NCBI GenBank assembly: GCA_964345105.1
Contig: CAYFPZ010000099.1
Span: 1 to 22,942, forward strand
Origin: DG-33 sp964345105
GTDB lineage: Archaea; Hadarchaeota; Hadarchaeia; Hadarchaeales; Hadarchaeaceae
Length of the DNA stretch: 22,942 nucleotides
Direction: 5' to 3'
The notes under the pieces are model-generated. The model was given only the letters and a program-made list of their open reading frames with translations, did not search any database and had not been told where the DNA came from. A program made the translations under genes and the position numbers. Each line of letters begins with the position of its first letter. Within the stretch, counting starts at the first letter, position 1. This document shows, piece by piece, positions 8,077-15,449 of the stretch.

Positions 8077-8475
8077 ATGCCGAAGAAGTTTACGTTTAGG
8101 GGTTATTCGATTGAGGAGCTCCGGAAGCTTACGCTCGACGATTTCGCAAAGCTCCTGCCAGCACGTCAGCGGCGCTCGCTCGTCCGCGGCCTCACGCCCC
8201 GAGAGAAGAAGTTGATCGAACGCATTCGAAGGGCGCGAGAGGCTGGAAAAATAGAGGCCCCCATCCGAACCCATTGCCGAGAGATGGTAATCCTGCCTGA
8301 GATGGTCGGCCTGAAGTTCTCCATCCACAATGGAAAGGAGTTCGTCATGGTCGAGGTGAAGCCGGAGATGGTCGGTCACCGCCTCGGCGAGTTCTCCCAG
8401 ACGCGCCGGAAGGTCACCCATGGAACGCCTGGTATTGGGGCAACCCGCAGCTCTTTGTATGTTCCGTTGAAGTGA
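8077..8475 (+). CDS. rps19: small ribosomal subunit protein uS19
   Basis: Small-subunit head protein near the A site, archaeal/eukaryal S15 type, 132 residues. The archaeal N-terminal block (FTFRGYSIEELRKL, then LLPARQRRSL) and the core RTHCREMVILPEMVG and GHRLGEFSQTRRKVTHGTPGIGATRSS are clear. It starts four bases after L2, with GAGGT shortly upstream. Confidence 0.97.
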   Translation: MPKKFTFRGYSIEELRKLTLDDFAKLLPARQRRSLVRGLTPREKKLIERIRRAREAGKIEAPIRTHCREMVILPEMVGLKFSIHNGKEFVMVEVKPEMVGHRLGEFSQTRRKVTHGTPGIGATRSSLYVPLK

Positions 8476-8479
8476 TGTA

Positions 8480-8932
8480 ATGCCTAAATTCGGTTATTCT
8501 ACAAAAGTGGATGAACCATGCGCGAAAGCTTTCGGCAGAGAAATGCGGGTCTCACCCAAGCACGCGATGGAGGTCTGCAGGACAATCAGGGGCATGAAAC
8601 TAGCTACGGCCAAGGAGTATTTGCAAGCGGTTGTTGATAAGAAAAAGCCCGTCCCGTTCAAGCGCCATCGAAAGAAGATCCCACACAGGCGGGGGGCAGG
8701 AGGAAGCGGACAATTTCCGGTTAAAACAGCACGCGCAATTCTAAAAGTTTTGGAGAATGCTGAGGCCAACGCAACTTACAAGGGGCTCGACGCGGAGAAA
8801 CTCAAAATTGTGCACGCAAGCGCCCATAAGGGAATCACAATCCCCGGATTTTTGCCCCGCGCTTTCGCTCGAGCCACCCCATTCAACAAGCCGCTGACTA
8901 ATGTGGAGATAATCCTCAAGGAGGCAGCCTAG
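8480..8932 (+). CDS. rpl22: large ribosomal subunit protein uL22
   Basis: Tunnel-lining protein that touches all 23S rRNA domains, 150 residues, archaeal length. Visible are the MRVSPKHAMEVCRTIRGM block, the basic FKRHRKKIPHRRG loop that enters the tunnel, and the GFLPRAFARATPF segment with the conserved tail ending VEIILKE. It starts four bases after the S19 stop and overlaps the S3 start by one base (TAGTG). Confidence 0.97.
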   Translation: MPKFGYSTKVDEPCAKAFGREMRVSPKHAMEVCRTIRGMKLATAKEYLQAVVDKKKPVPFKRHRKKIPHRRGAGGSGQFPVKTARAILKVLENAEANATYKGLDAEKLKIVHASAHKGITIPGFLPRAFARATPFNKPLTNVEIILKEAA

Positions 8933-9666
8933 TGCCAGTGGAGCGCACCTTCATTAAACTCGGCTTAAAACGTATGGAGCTCGAGGAGTTCTTAGCGCGA
9001 GAACTCGAGCGGGCGGGGTACGGTGGGGCAGACATCAGGCGAATCCCAACCGGCACGCGGGTCGCACTCTATGTCGAGCGGCCCGGGATGGTGATTGGGC
9101 GTAAGGGAAAGAGCATAAAGCATCTCACTGATGAGCTTGCCCAAAAATTTGGGTTGGAGAACCCGCAGGTCGAAGTCGTCGAGCTCATGAAGCCTGAACT
9201 CTGCGCCCCTATTATGGCGAAGCGAATCGCGTTCGCCCTCGAGCGTGGGATAAGCGCGAGGCGGGTTGGGCACACTGCGCTACGGAGGGTAATGAACGCT
9301 GGTGCCAGGGGCGCCGAAGTCACGATCTCAGGTAGGATAGCTGGAGAACGCACCCGTACTCAACGCTTCTATCAGGGTTATCTCAGCAAGGCGGGGGAAC
9401 CAGCGGAAAAATTAGTTAGCCACGGTTACGCGGCCGCGAAGCTGAAGCCAGGGATAGCAGGGGTAAAGGTGCTAATAATGCCACCTGGGGTCCCACTACC
9501 CGACGAGATCAAAATTGCAGCTGAGGAAATCCCCAAACCAGCGGAAGCTGTTCCAGCAGTGGAAGCGGGTGAGGAGCAGGAGAAGGTTAAGGCCGCCGAG
9601 GGAGAAGAAGCAAAAGAAGTTAAACCCGAGGAGGACGATAAAAGTGGCGATACTCAGGTCCAGTGA
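8932..9666 (+). CDS. rps3: small ribosomal subunit protein uS3
   Basis: mRNA-entry protein of the small subunit, 244 residues, GTG start overlapping the L22 TAG by one base. KH domain with GMVIGRKGKSIKHLTDELAQ (about 52-71), then the C-terminal S3 domain with TISGRIAGERTRTQ. After about residue 197 there is an acidic Ala/Glu/Lys-rich tail of about 45 residues, low complexity and probably disordered. The last seven codons overlap L29 by 23 bases, so part of that tail is constrained by the next gene. Confidence 0.97.
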   Translation: MPVERTFIKLGLKRMELEEFLARELERAGYGGADIRRIPTGTRVALYVERPGMVIGRKGKSIKHLTDELAQKFGLENPQVEVVELMKPELCAPIMAKRIAFALERGISARRVGHTALRRVMNAGARGAEVTISGRIAGERTRTQRFYQGYLSKAGEPAEKLVSHGYAAAKLKPGIAGVKVLIMPPGVPLPDEIKIAAEEIPKPAEAVPAVEAGEEQEKVKAAEGEEAKEVKPEEDDKSGDTQVQ

Positions 9667-9853
9667 GATTCGAGACTTGAGCGTTGAGGAGATGAAGGCA
9701 AAGATTAGAGAACTTCGAGCCGAACTCGCCCGAACGCGCGCCACGGCAGCCGCAGGAGGCTCGCTTGAGAACCCGGCGCGGATACGCGATCTTCGGCATA
9801 CGATAGCTCGGATACTCACCATCATGAAAGAAAAACAAAAAGGAGGTGCATGA
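9644..9853 (+). CDS. rpl29: large ribosomal subunit protein uL29
   Basis: Small two-helix tunnel-exit protein, 69 residues. A GTG start gives the standard beginning MAILRSSEIRDLSVEEMKAK; GAGGAGG at 9628-9634 is nine bases upstream. The frame is open further upstream (to an ATG at 9515), but that lies wholly inside S3 and is unlike the family. It overlaps S3 by 23 bases. The AAAGTGGCGA start context is identical to that of S4e. Its final codons contain the Shine-Dalgarno GGAGGTG for aIF1. Confidence 0.95.
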   Translation: MAILRSSEIRDLSVEEMKAKIRELRAELARTRATAAAGGSLENPARIRDLRHTIARILTIMKEKQKGGA

Positions 9854-9856
9854 GAG

Positions 9857-10165
9857 CTGCCAGAGGTGTGTAAGGTCTGTGGTTTGCCCAAAGAACTCTG
9901 CGTCTGCCAGGAGATCGCCCGCGAACAGCAGCGGATCAATGTATATTCAATCAAGCGAAAATACGGCAAAATTATGACCATTATTGAAGGCATAGATGAA
10001 AAACAACTTGATATCAAGGAACTGACGAAGAGCTTGAAATCGAAGCTCGCGTGCGGAGGAACCTCGAAAGAGGGTCACATCGAGCTTCAGGGCAATCACA
10101 AAACCCGAGCGAAGGAGGTACTCGTGGAGATGGGTTTCTCCCCTGATATGATCGACACGAGATAG
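9857..10165 (+). CDS. translation initiation factor aIF1 (SUI1), probable CTG start
   Basis: Archaeal SUI1/eIF1 homologue that binds the 30S P-site region and discriminates against wrong start codons. The first canonical in-frame start is GTG at 9866, giving MCKVCGLPKEL. The codons before it read CTG-CCA-GAG, so a CTG start at 9857 gives MPEVCKVCGLPKELCVC, 102 residues, the usual family beginning and length. GGAGGTG (9842-9848) is eight bases from the CTG but 17 from the GTG. Cys5, Cys8, Cys15 and Cys17 form a likely zinc site; the SUI1 core runs from about residue 27 and ends MGFSPDMIDTR. The function is secure. The start is inferred. Confidence 0.9.
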   Translation: MPEVCKVCGLPKELCVCQEIAREQQRINVYSIKRKYGKIMTIIEGIDEKQLDIKELTKSLKSKLACGGTSKEGHIELQGNHKTRAKEVLVEMGFSPDMIDTR

Positions 10166-10174
10166 GTGAAGGGT

Positions 10175-10447
10175 ATGCCGATAACTAAGCGAAACGTGCT
10201 GCGGCATGAGCTCATTGGGCTCAAGGCTAGGGTCACGAATAGTTCGGATCCTACGCTGCTCGGCACTTATGGCACCATCGTCGACGAAACGCGAGACATA
10301 CTGATGATCGAGCAGGATGGCAGGACCAAGATCGTACCTAAGGCGAGCTCTAAATTCATGTTCACCCGCCCTAGTGGCGAGAAAGTCGAAGTCGACGGAG
10401 CGAAGCTCGTCGGGCAGCCTGAGGAGCGAGTGAAGCGAAGGAGGTAA
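10175..10447 (+). CDS. rnp1: RNase P protein component 1 (Rnp1/Rpp29/Pop4)
   Basis: Protein subunit of archaeal RNase P, which trims tRNA 5' leaders; pairs with Rpp21. An Sm-like barrel of 90 residues: NVLRHELIGLKARV, TYGTIVDETRDILMIE, then KVEVDGAKLVGQPEERVKRRR. The ATG at 10175 has GGTGA five bases upstream and starts MPITKRNVLRHE. A GTG at 10166, right after the aIF1 TAG, is the alternative. Its place between aIF1 and S17 is the normal archaeal one. Confidence 0.95.
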   Translation: MPITKRNVLRHELIGLKARVTNSSDPTLLGTYGTIVDETRDILMIEQDGRTKIVPKASSKFMFTRPSGEKVEVDGAKLVGQPEERVKRRR

Positions 10448-10451
10448 AGCT

Positions 10452-10769
10452 ATGGTAGGCATGGGAATAAAACCACCAAAGGAGCGATGTTCCGATCCAA
10501 AGTGTCCCTTTCACGGTACGCTTTCGGTACGAGGCAGAACTTTCGAAGGCGTCGTGGTGAGCGATAAGATGTCACGTACTGTTACGATTGAGATGGAGCG
10601 AATGCAGGTAATCACAAAATACGAGCGATATGAACGCCGCACCTCCAAGCTCCATGCTCACAACCCACCCTGCATCGCCGCTCGCGTTGGTGATAAGGTG
10701 AAAATTATGGAGTGTCGACGACTAAGCAAGACCAAAGCATTCGTCGTCGTGCAGAAGCTGGGGGCTTAG
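10452..10769 (+). CDS. rps17: small ribosomal subunit protein uS17
   Basis: Primary 16S rRNA-binding protein with an OB fold, 105 residues. The archaeal N-terminal segment with CSDPKCPFHG (Cys13, Cys18, His21) precedes the core (VVVSDKMSRTVTIEMERM, YERYERRTSKLHAHNPPC, GDKVKIMECRRLSKTKAFVVV). AGGAGGT lies six bases before the ATG. L14 follows after one base. Confidence 0.97.
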   Translation: MVGMGIKPPKERCSDPKCPFHGTLSVRGRTFEGVVVSDKMSRTVTIEMERMQVITKYERYERRTSKLHAHNPPCIAARVGDKVKIMECRRLSKTKAFVVVQKLGA

Positions 10770-10770
10770 T

Positions 10771-11196
10771 ATGGGGAAGAAAGGTGTTGGCACTTCGATT
10801 GGTGTGACCGCGATGGCTCCAATACGGGCGTTGCCGATTGGCGCGCGTCTCGACTGTGCCGACAACACGGGGGCCAGGGAGCTGCAGATCGTGAACGTCG
10901 TCGGTTATCACGGCCGACGTAGGCGCATGGGCAAGGCAGGGATAGGGGACCACATCATCGCCTCGGTCAAGAGGGGCACCCCCGAGTTTCGGAAACAACT
11001 CGTCCGCGCAATCATCATCCGCCAGCGCAAGGAGTATCGCCGCACAGATGGGATGCGGATAAAATTTGAGGGCAACGCAGCAGTTCTGATAACCCCTGAG
11101 GGGGCTCCTAGGGGTTCGGAGATTAAAGGACCCATGGCTCGAGAGGCAGCCGAGCGGTGGCCCCGCGTAGCTGGGATAGCCTCAACGGTGGTATGA
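10771..11196 (+). CDS. rpl14: large ribosomal subunit protein uL14
   Basis: Intersubunit-bridge protein of the large subunit, 141 residues. ALPIGARLDCADNTGARELQIVNVVGY and the ending REAAERWPRVAGIASTVV identify the archaeal/eukaryal form, with the short N-terminal extension MGKKGVGTSIGVTAMAP. The gene begins one base after the S17 stop. No oddities. Confidence 0.97.
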   Translation: MGKKGVGTSIGVTAMAPIRALPIGARLDCADNTGARELQIVNVVGYHGRRRRMGKAGIGDHIIASVKRGTPEFRKQLVRAIIIRQRKEYRRTDGMRIKFEGNAAVLITPEGAPRGSEIKGPMAREAAERWPRVAGIASTVV

Positions 11197-11199
11197 GCA

Positions 11200-11577
11200 A
11201 TGGTGAGCAAACAGCCTAGAAAACAACACTTAGCGCTTTACGCCGCGCCCTTGCACCGGAGGCACCGATTCCTTTCCGCACCCCTCAGCCGCGAGCTCCG
11301 AGGAAAATACAAAACGCGTTCCCTACCCGTACGGAAGGGGGACAAAGTGCGGGTCATGCAGGGCGACTTTAAGAAGCTTGAGGGCGATGTGCTCGAGGTA
11401 GATACTAAGCGACGCCGTATCCAAGTTCAGGGAGCAACAACTACCAAGGCTGATGGAACTCAAGTCGATAGGCCACTCGCGCCCTCGAACGTTGTATTGA
11501 TAAAGCTAGCCTCAGACAAGGAGCGCGATAAGGTGCTCGAGAGGAGGTCAAAAAGTGGCGAAAAAAGGACAAAGTAG
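11200..11577 (+). CDS. rpl24: large ribosomal subunit protein uL24
   Basis: Assembly-initiating large-subunit protein with a KOW/SH3 domain, 125 residues. The archaeal N-terminal block (RKQHLALYAAPLHRRHRFLSAPLS), the KOW motif RKGDKVRVMQGDFKKLEGDVLEVD (about 45-68) and PLAPSNVVLIKL are plain. It starts three bases after L14. Its last seven codons (SGEKRTK, TAG) overlap S4e by 23 bases; that tail lies beyond the conserved core. Confidence 0.96.
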   Translation: MVSKQPRKQHLALYAAPLHRRHRFLSAPLSRELRGKYKTRSLPVRKGDKVRVMQGDFKKLEGDVLEVDTKRRRIQVQGATTTKADGTQVDRPLAPSNVVLIKLASDKERDKVLERRSKSGEKRTK

Positions 11578-12286
11578 ACACATGAAACGCTACGCTGCGC
11601 CGCGGGCACTGAAGCTTCCGCGCAAGTCTTTCCCTTGGATGGTGAAGCCCTCACCCGGTCCCCATCCTCGCAAGAGTTCCCTGCCGCTTAGGCTGCTTTT
11701 GAGGGATTACCTCTCGCTTGCCCGAACCGCTCGGGAAGCAGATAGAATTCTCGCAGGAGGGCAAGTGCTCGTGGACGGCAGGGTGAGGCGAAGTCCCAAG
11801 TTCCCCGTTGGCCTGATGGATGTGGTGCAATTACTCACCTTGAACCAAAACTATCGAGTGCTTCTAGACAACCGCGGGCGTCTAGTCCTCCATGAGATAG
11901 ATAAAGCTGAAACGTCTTTGAAGCTTTGCAAGGTCATGCGCAAAGACATCGTACGGGGCAAGCGGGTTCAGCTCTCTTTCCACGACGGCAAGGCACTCAT
12001 CGGAGATTTCGATGAATTCAAGCCTGGAGATGTGGTAAAGCTTGCCCTACCCGAGTTCAAGGTGCTCGAGCGATTTCCGTTTGAGAAAGGGGTCGCAGCG
12101 TTGGTCACTGGTGGGAAAAACGTGAGCAAGGTCGGCACCATAACCGATGTCAAGCTGGTCGAGGGCACACAGCCAAACATCGTGACGTTCGAGGCCGCCG
12201 GCGAAACTTTCCAAGCTCCCGAACATTACGTATTCGTTGTTGGAAAGGAGAAGCCCGCCATTTTGTTGCAGGAGGCACCCGCATGA
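11555..12286 (+). CDS. rps4e: small ribosomal subunit protein eS4
   Basis: Archaeal/eukaryal small-subunit protein absent from bacteria, 243 residues. GTG start with GAGGAGGT (11541-11548) six bases upstream. The N-terminal block (HMKRYAAPRALKL, FPWMVKPSPGPHPRKSSLPL) leads to an S4-like RNA-binding domain, then a central domain and a C-terminal KOW-like segment (FEKGVAALVTGGKNVSKVGTI). It overlaps L24 by 23 bases and L5 by four (ATGA). Confidence 0.97.
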   Translation: MAKKGQSRHMKRYAAPRALKLPRKSFPWMVKPSPGPHPRKSSLPLRLLLRDYLSLARTAREADRILAGGQVLVDGRVRRSPKFPVGLMDVVQLLTLNQNYRVLLDNRGRLVLHEIDKAETSLKLCKVMRKDIVRGKRVQLSFHDGKALIGDFDEFKPGDVVKLALPEFKVLERFPFEKGVAALVTGGKNVSKVGTITDVKLVEGTQPNIVTFEAAGETFQAPEHYVFVVGKEKPAILLQEAPA

Positions 12287-12789
12287 ACATGATGCGCGAG
12301 ATTCGAATCGAGAAAGTTATCCTAAATATAGGAGTCGGCGAGGGCGGCGACAAGCTCGCGAAGGCCGAGCGGGTGCTGGAAAGCATCACAGGACGAAAAC
12401 CAGCGCGAACGCAGGCGAAGCGGACGATAAGGGAATGGGGAGTTAAGAAAGGTGAACTCATAGGTTGTAAGGTTACGCTGCGAGGCGAGGGAGCTACAAA
12501 AATTCTAAAGCGATTGTTCGATGCAGTCGAACGTCGTCTCAGCGAAAAGTGTTTTGATGGTAAGGGAAACTTCGCTTTCGGGGTCAAGGAGCACATTGAT
12601 ATCTCAGGCATTTCTTATGATCCAGAAATAGGCATCTTCGGGATAGACGTTTGTGTGACGCTTCAGAGGCCCGGATATCGGGTTAGGCGCAGGAGGCGTC
12701 AACCAAAGGCGATACCAAAAAGGCACTGTATCATTAAAGAGGAAGCAATAAATTTCATCACCGAAAAATTTGGAGTTCAGGTGGTCTAA
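12283..12789 (+). CDS. rpl5: large ribosomal subunit protein uL5
   Basis: 5S rRNA-binding protein of the central protuberance, 168 residues. The archaeal form MREIRIEKVILNIGVGEGG, then GRKPARTQAKRTIREWGVKKGELIGCKVTLRG, and the ending HCIIKEEAINFITEKFGVQVV. The ATG at 12283 forms an ATGA overlap with S4e and has GGAGG seven bases upstream, favouring it over the ATGs at 12289 and 12292. The TAATG at its end overlaps S14. Confidence 0.97.
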   Translation: MNMMREIRIEKVILNIGVGEGGDKLAKAERVLESITGRKPARTQAKRTIREWGVKKGELIGCKVTLRGEGATKILKRLFDAVERRLSEKCFDGKGNFAFGVKEHIDISGISYDPEIGIFGIDVCVTLQRPGYRVRRRRRQPKAIPKRHCIIKEEAINFITEKFGVQVV

Positions 12790-12935
12790 TGCCAAAGCGG
12801 AAGTTTGGACGGGGGACCCATAAGTGCATCCGATGTGGCAGATATGGACATGTATACCAACAATACGGGCTAAAGTTGTGTCGACGCTGCTTCCGCGAAC
12901 TAGCGCCGAAGATGGGGTTCAAAAAATATGGGTGA
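12789..12935 (+). CDS. rps14: small ribosomal subunit protein uS14, zinc-binding
   Basis: Small-subunit head protein, only 48 residues, starting on the last base of the L5 stop (TAATG). The translation begins MPKRKFGRGTHKCIRCGRYG and ends FRELAPKMGFKKYG. Cys13, Cys16, Cys31 and Cys34 form the two CxxC pairs of the C+ (zinc) type of S14. Length and position between L5 and S8 are standard for archaea. Its last codons overlap the upstream-most possible S8 start. Confidence 0.96.
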   Translation: MPKRKFGRGTHKCIRCGRYGHVYQQYGLKLCRRCFRELAPKMGFKKYG

Positions 12936-12939
12936 GCAG

Positions 12940-13329
12940 ATGCTGTTAGATCCTCTAGCCAACACGCTATCAAAAATCGAGAACTACGAGCGTGCTCGAA
13001 AGCGCGAGGTGATAGTTGCCCCCGTATCGAAGCTGATTAGCGAGGTGTTGCGCATCATGCAGGGGGAGGGATTCATAGGTGAGTTCGAGTTCATCGACGA
13101 TGGCCGCGGTGGGAAGTTCAGGGTCGTGCTGCAGGGTAAGATAAACGGATGTGGAGTGATAAAACCCCGATACGCCGTGAAGCGCGACGGTTACGAGCAG
13201 TGGGAGAAGCGCTACCTACCCGCGGCTGGGTTTGGTCTGCTATTGGTCTCCACCCAGCGAGGGGTAATATCCCACCGACAGGCTGAAGAGCAGGGTTTGG
13301 GCGGGCGACTTTTAGCGTACGTTTACTAA
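12940..13329 (+). CDS. rps8: small ribosomal subunit protein uS8
   Basis: Central-domain 16S rRNA-binding protein, 129 residues from this ATG. MLLDPLANTLSKIENYE is the family beginning; GGTGA (12931-12935) is four bases upstream. An in-frame ATG at 12928 inside S14 would add four residues and lacks such a site. The core FIGEFEFIDDGRGGKFRVVLQGKINGCGVIKPR and the end QGLGGRLLAYVY are clear. It is the last gene before the only sizable break within the ribosomal cluster. Confidence 0.96.
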   Translation: MLLDPLANTLSKIENYERARKREVIVAPVSKLISEVLRIMQGEGFIGEFEFIDDGRGGKFRVVLQGKINGCGVIKPRYAVKRDGYEQWEKRYLPAAGFGLLLVSTQRGVISHRQAEEQGLGGRLLAYVY

Positions 13330-13416
13330 TTATTCAGTCCACGACTTCGGTATGTGGAAGGCTTCCTCTTCTATCTCCGCGCACTCATGAATCTTCAGCT
13401 TAAATGAATTTTTCAT
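13330..13416 (-). CDS. possible 28-residue protein or gene remnant antisense in the S8-L6 gap
   Basis: Not recognised. Minus-strand ATG with GGTGG three bases upstream; the product would be 28 residues ending IPKSWTE, with its stop directly abutting the S8 stop. The same frame is open back to 13467 without another start, giving RFRHDDFWWNMKNSFKLK in the middle. That composition (aromatic, mixed charged) looks protein-like rather than random, so it may be the C-terminal scrap of a lost gene. A TATA-like TTGATATAAGG lies upstream on the same strand. No function is proposed. Confidence 0.25.
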   Translation of the reverse strand: MKNSFKLKIHECAEIEEEAFHIPKSWTE

Positions 13417-13444
13417 GTTCCACCAAAAATCGTCATGTCTAAAC

Positions 13445-13453
13445 CTTATATCA
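13445..13453 (+). promoter_or_regulatory. probable internal promoter (TATA box) for the L6 half-operon
   Basis: CTTATATCA lies in the 182-bp S8-L6 gap, about 62 bp before the L6 ATG. Transcription would begin near 13475. Every other ribosomal junction in the cluster is a few bases or an overlap, so a promoter here would let L6 to Cbf5 be transcribed separately. The reverse reading (TTGATATAAGG) is also TATA-like. Inferred from sequence and spacing. Confidence 0.4.
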
Positions 13454-13511
13454 AGTGCCCTAAAATGTTATGAAAGACTAAAAGAATGCTGAGTCGTGTG
13501 ATGGTGCCCAA

Positions 13512-14051
13512 ATGGCAATGGCAAAAATCAGAGGAGAGATAGAGGTGCCCGAAGGTGTGGAGCTTAAGCTCTCGGGCAAGGCGATTGAGGTTAGTGGATC
13601 GAAGGGCAAACTCGCACGTGAATTCGATGTCCCCGGAATTGAACTGAGAATGGAGGGGAAAAAGATTATTATCGAAATATCATCTTCGCGTCGAAAGCAT
13701 CGGGCTGCACTTGGTATGGTTCGAGCTCGTCTGGTTAATATGTTTAAGGGCGTTACTGCCGGTTTCAACTACAAGCTCCGCGTGGTTTACTCGCATTTTC
13801 CGATCACGGTAAAGATCGAAGGGAAGCGTGTACTGATTCAAAACTTTCTCGGTGAGCGGGCCCCCCGCGTGGCTAAGATCGTCGGTGACGTGAACGTGGA
13901 AGTAAAAGGGGACGAAATAATTGTCCAAGGCATCAATAAGGACGAAGTCGGACAGACGGCATTTAACATCGAACAGGCAACTTTCATCAGGCACCGCGAT
14001 CCACGCGTCTTTCAAGACGGTTGTTATATTGTGGGGAGGACATGGGAATGA
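13512..14051 (+). CDS. rpl6: large ribosomal subunit protein uL6
   Basis: Large-subunit protein near the sarcin-ricin loop, 179 residues, two tandem L6 folds. IRGEIEVPEGVELKLSGKAIEVSGSKGKLAREF opens the first; FPITVKIEGKRVLIQNFLGERAPR opens the second, with the archaeal-type FIRHRDPRVFQDGCYIVGRTWE ending. GGTG lies five bases before this ATG; an ATG two codons on (13518) is possible. It is the first gene after the S8-L6 break and overlaps L32e by ATGA. Confidence 0.96.
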   Translation: MAMAKIRGEIEVPEGVELKLSGKAIEVSGSKGKLAREFDVPGIELRMEGKKIIIEISSSRRKHRAALGMVRARLVNMFKGVTAGFNYKLRVVYSHFPITVKIEGKRVLIQNFLGERAPRVAKIVGDVNVEVKGDEIIVQGINKDEVGQTAFNIEQATFIRHRDPRVFQDGCYIVGRTWE

Positions 14052-14422
14052 CAAGAAAAAAACGTACTCCTAAATTCAGGCGTCAGGAGTGGTTTAGGTT
14101 CGCAAAGCTTGGTGAGAAATGGCGCAAGCCTAGGGGCAGCGACAGCAAGATGCGTCTTGGCATAAAGGGAAAACCGACGATTGTTTCAGTTGGCTATCGA
14201 TTGCCCAGAAGCGTACGGGGGGTTCATCCTTCTGGATTTGTCGAAGTTCTGGTGCATGCTCCCCGTGATCTTGAGGGACTTAACACGAGCAAGCAAGCGG
14301 TTCGGATAGGCTCAAGCGTCGGTGGGCGAAAACGGGAACAGATTTTGGCTAAAGCCAAGGAGCTTGGTATCCGAGTTCTAAATCCTAGAGGCGAAAAACG
14401 TGAAGTTGAACACGCAGCGTAG
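14048..14422 (+). CDS. rpl32e: large ribosomal subunit protein eL32
   Basis: Archaeal/eukaryal large-subunit protein, 124 residues. MTRKKRTPKFRRQEWFRFAKLGEKWRKPRG and GYRLPRSVRGVHPSGFVEVLVH are family hallmarks. The ATG at 14048 overlaps the L6 stop as ATGA and has GGGGAGGA seven bases upstream. In-frame starts at 14042 and 14021 are less consistent with this site. Its last seven codons, ending HAA-TAG, overlap L19e by 23 bases. Confidence 0.95.
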   Translation: MTRKKRTPKFRRQEWFRFAKLGEKWRKPRGSDSKMRLGIKGKPTIVSVGYRLPRSVRGVHPSGFVEVLVHAPRDLEGLNTSKQAVRIGSSVGGRKREQILAKAKELGIRVLNPRGEKREVEHAA

Positions 14423-14849
14423 GCTAGCGGCTGATATTCTCGGTGTAGGCGTTAACCGAGTTTGGATCGACTCCGCCCGTATCGCAGATGTCTCCTCGGC
14501 GATTTCGCGTGAGGATGTCAAACGCTTAATCCGACAGGGCGCGATCAAGGCGAGGCCGGAGCTGGGGATAAGCCGTGGAAGGTTCAGGCGGCGGGCCAAC
14601 AAGCGCAAGCGAGGCAGGCGGCGAGGCGTTGGAAGCAGAAAGGGCACGCTGAGGGCTAGGCAACCGAAAAAGGCGAGTTGGATCAGAACCGTGCGGCCAC
14701 TTCGAGTGAGGTTGCTTGAACTTAAGCGAGATGGAACAATCGATCGGCACGAGTATCGCAGGCTCTACCGGATGGTAAAAGGTGGGGCCTTCAAAAGTAA
14801 AGCTCATCTAGAAACCCACCTTAAGGAACGAGGATTTTTGAAGGGATGA
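14400..14849 (+). CDS. rpl19e: large ribosomal subunit protein eL19
   Basis: Archaeal/eukaryal protein that helps bridge the subunits, 149 residues. GTG start gives MKLNTQRRLAADILGVGVNRVWID, the standard beginning; GAGG (14388-14391) is eight bases upstream. The long basic middle (RGRFRRRANKRKRGRRRGVGSRKG) and the helical end (YRMVKGGAFKSKAHLETHLKERG) are typical. It overlaps L32e by 23 bases. Confidence 0.97.
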   Translation: MKLNTQRRLAADILGVGVNRVWIDSARIADVSSAISREDVKRLIRQGAIKARPELGISRGRFRRRANKRKRGRRRGVGSRKGTLRARQPKKASWIRTVRPLRVRLLELKRDGTIDRHEYRRLYRMVKGGAFKSKAHLETHLKERGFLKG

Positions 14850-14851
14850 AG

Positions 14852-15448
14852 ATGCCTAAGATCGGACCGCGCTGGAAGGTTCAGTTCAGGCGTAAGCGGA
14901 AGGGAAAGACTGACTATAGGCATAGGCTCGGGTTCCTACGCTCGGGCAAACCGCGGTTAGTAGCGAGAATTTCGCTAAAGCATGTAATCGCGCAATTCGT
15001 TCGCGCCACCCCCAGCGGGGACCTCACCCTAGCCTCAGCGCACTCGAAAGAGCTTGAGAAGCTCGGGTGGAAGGGATACACTGCAAATACTCCCGCGGCC
15101 TACCTAGTGGGGCTTCTCTGCGGCTACCGCGCGCTGAAAGCTGGGACAAAGGAGTGTGCTTTGGATATCGGGATGCACAACCCAACTTCACAAGTTAAAG
15201 TTTTCACCGTGCTCAAAGGAGCGCTCGACGCAGGTCTACAAATTCCCCATGGCGAAGGGGTTTTACCCAGCGATGAGCGGATACGCGGGGAGCACATCGC
15301 CCAGTACGCCGCGAAGTTGAAGGAGAAGAATGAAAAAGAATATCGCGCGCAATTTTCCACTTACCTCCAACGTGGGTTGTCGCCAGAGCAGCTACCGGAG
15401 CACTTTAATGAAATCAAGCGGGCAATAATTACGCAGTTTGGTGAGTAG
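14852..15448 (+). CDS. rpl18: large ribosomal subunit protein uL18
   Basis: 5S rRNA-binding protein, archaeal/eukaryal L5-like long form, 198 residues. RWKVQFRRKRKGKTDYRHRLGFLRSGKPRLVAR opens it; the middle has NTPAAYLVGLLCGYRA and the conserved LDIGMHNPT. An ATG at 14846 overlaps the L19e stop, but AAGGG directly abuts it and suits 14852 better. S5 begins one base after its TAG, and its last codons carry the S5 GGTGA site. Confidence 0.96.
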   Translation: MPKIGPRWKVQFRRKRKGKTDYRHRLGFLRSGKPRLVARISLKHVIAQFVRATPSGDLTLASAHSKELEKLGWKGYTANTPAAYLVGLLCGYRALKAGTKECALDIGMHNPTSQVKVFTVLKGALDAGLQIPHGEGVLPSDERIRGEHIAQYAAKLKEKNEKEYRAQFSTYLQRGLSPEQLPEHFNEIKRAIITQFGE

Positions 15449-15449
15449 A

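Noticed and set aside
9515..9643. N-terminal extension of L29 inside S3
   Set aside because: The extension is out of frame with S3, not family-like, and a GTG with GAGGAGG gives the standard L29 start.
9850..9873. ATG overlapping the L29 stop as a possible aIF1 start
   Set aside because: It is in a different frame and terminates after seven codons; the Shine-Dalgarno is only one base away.
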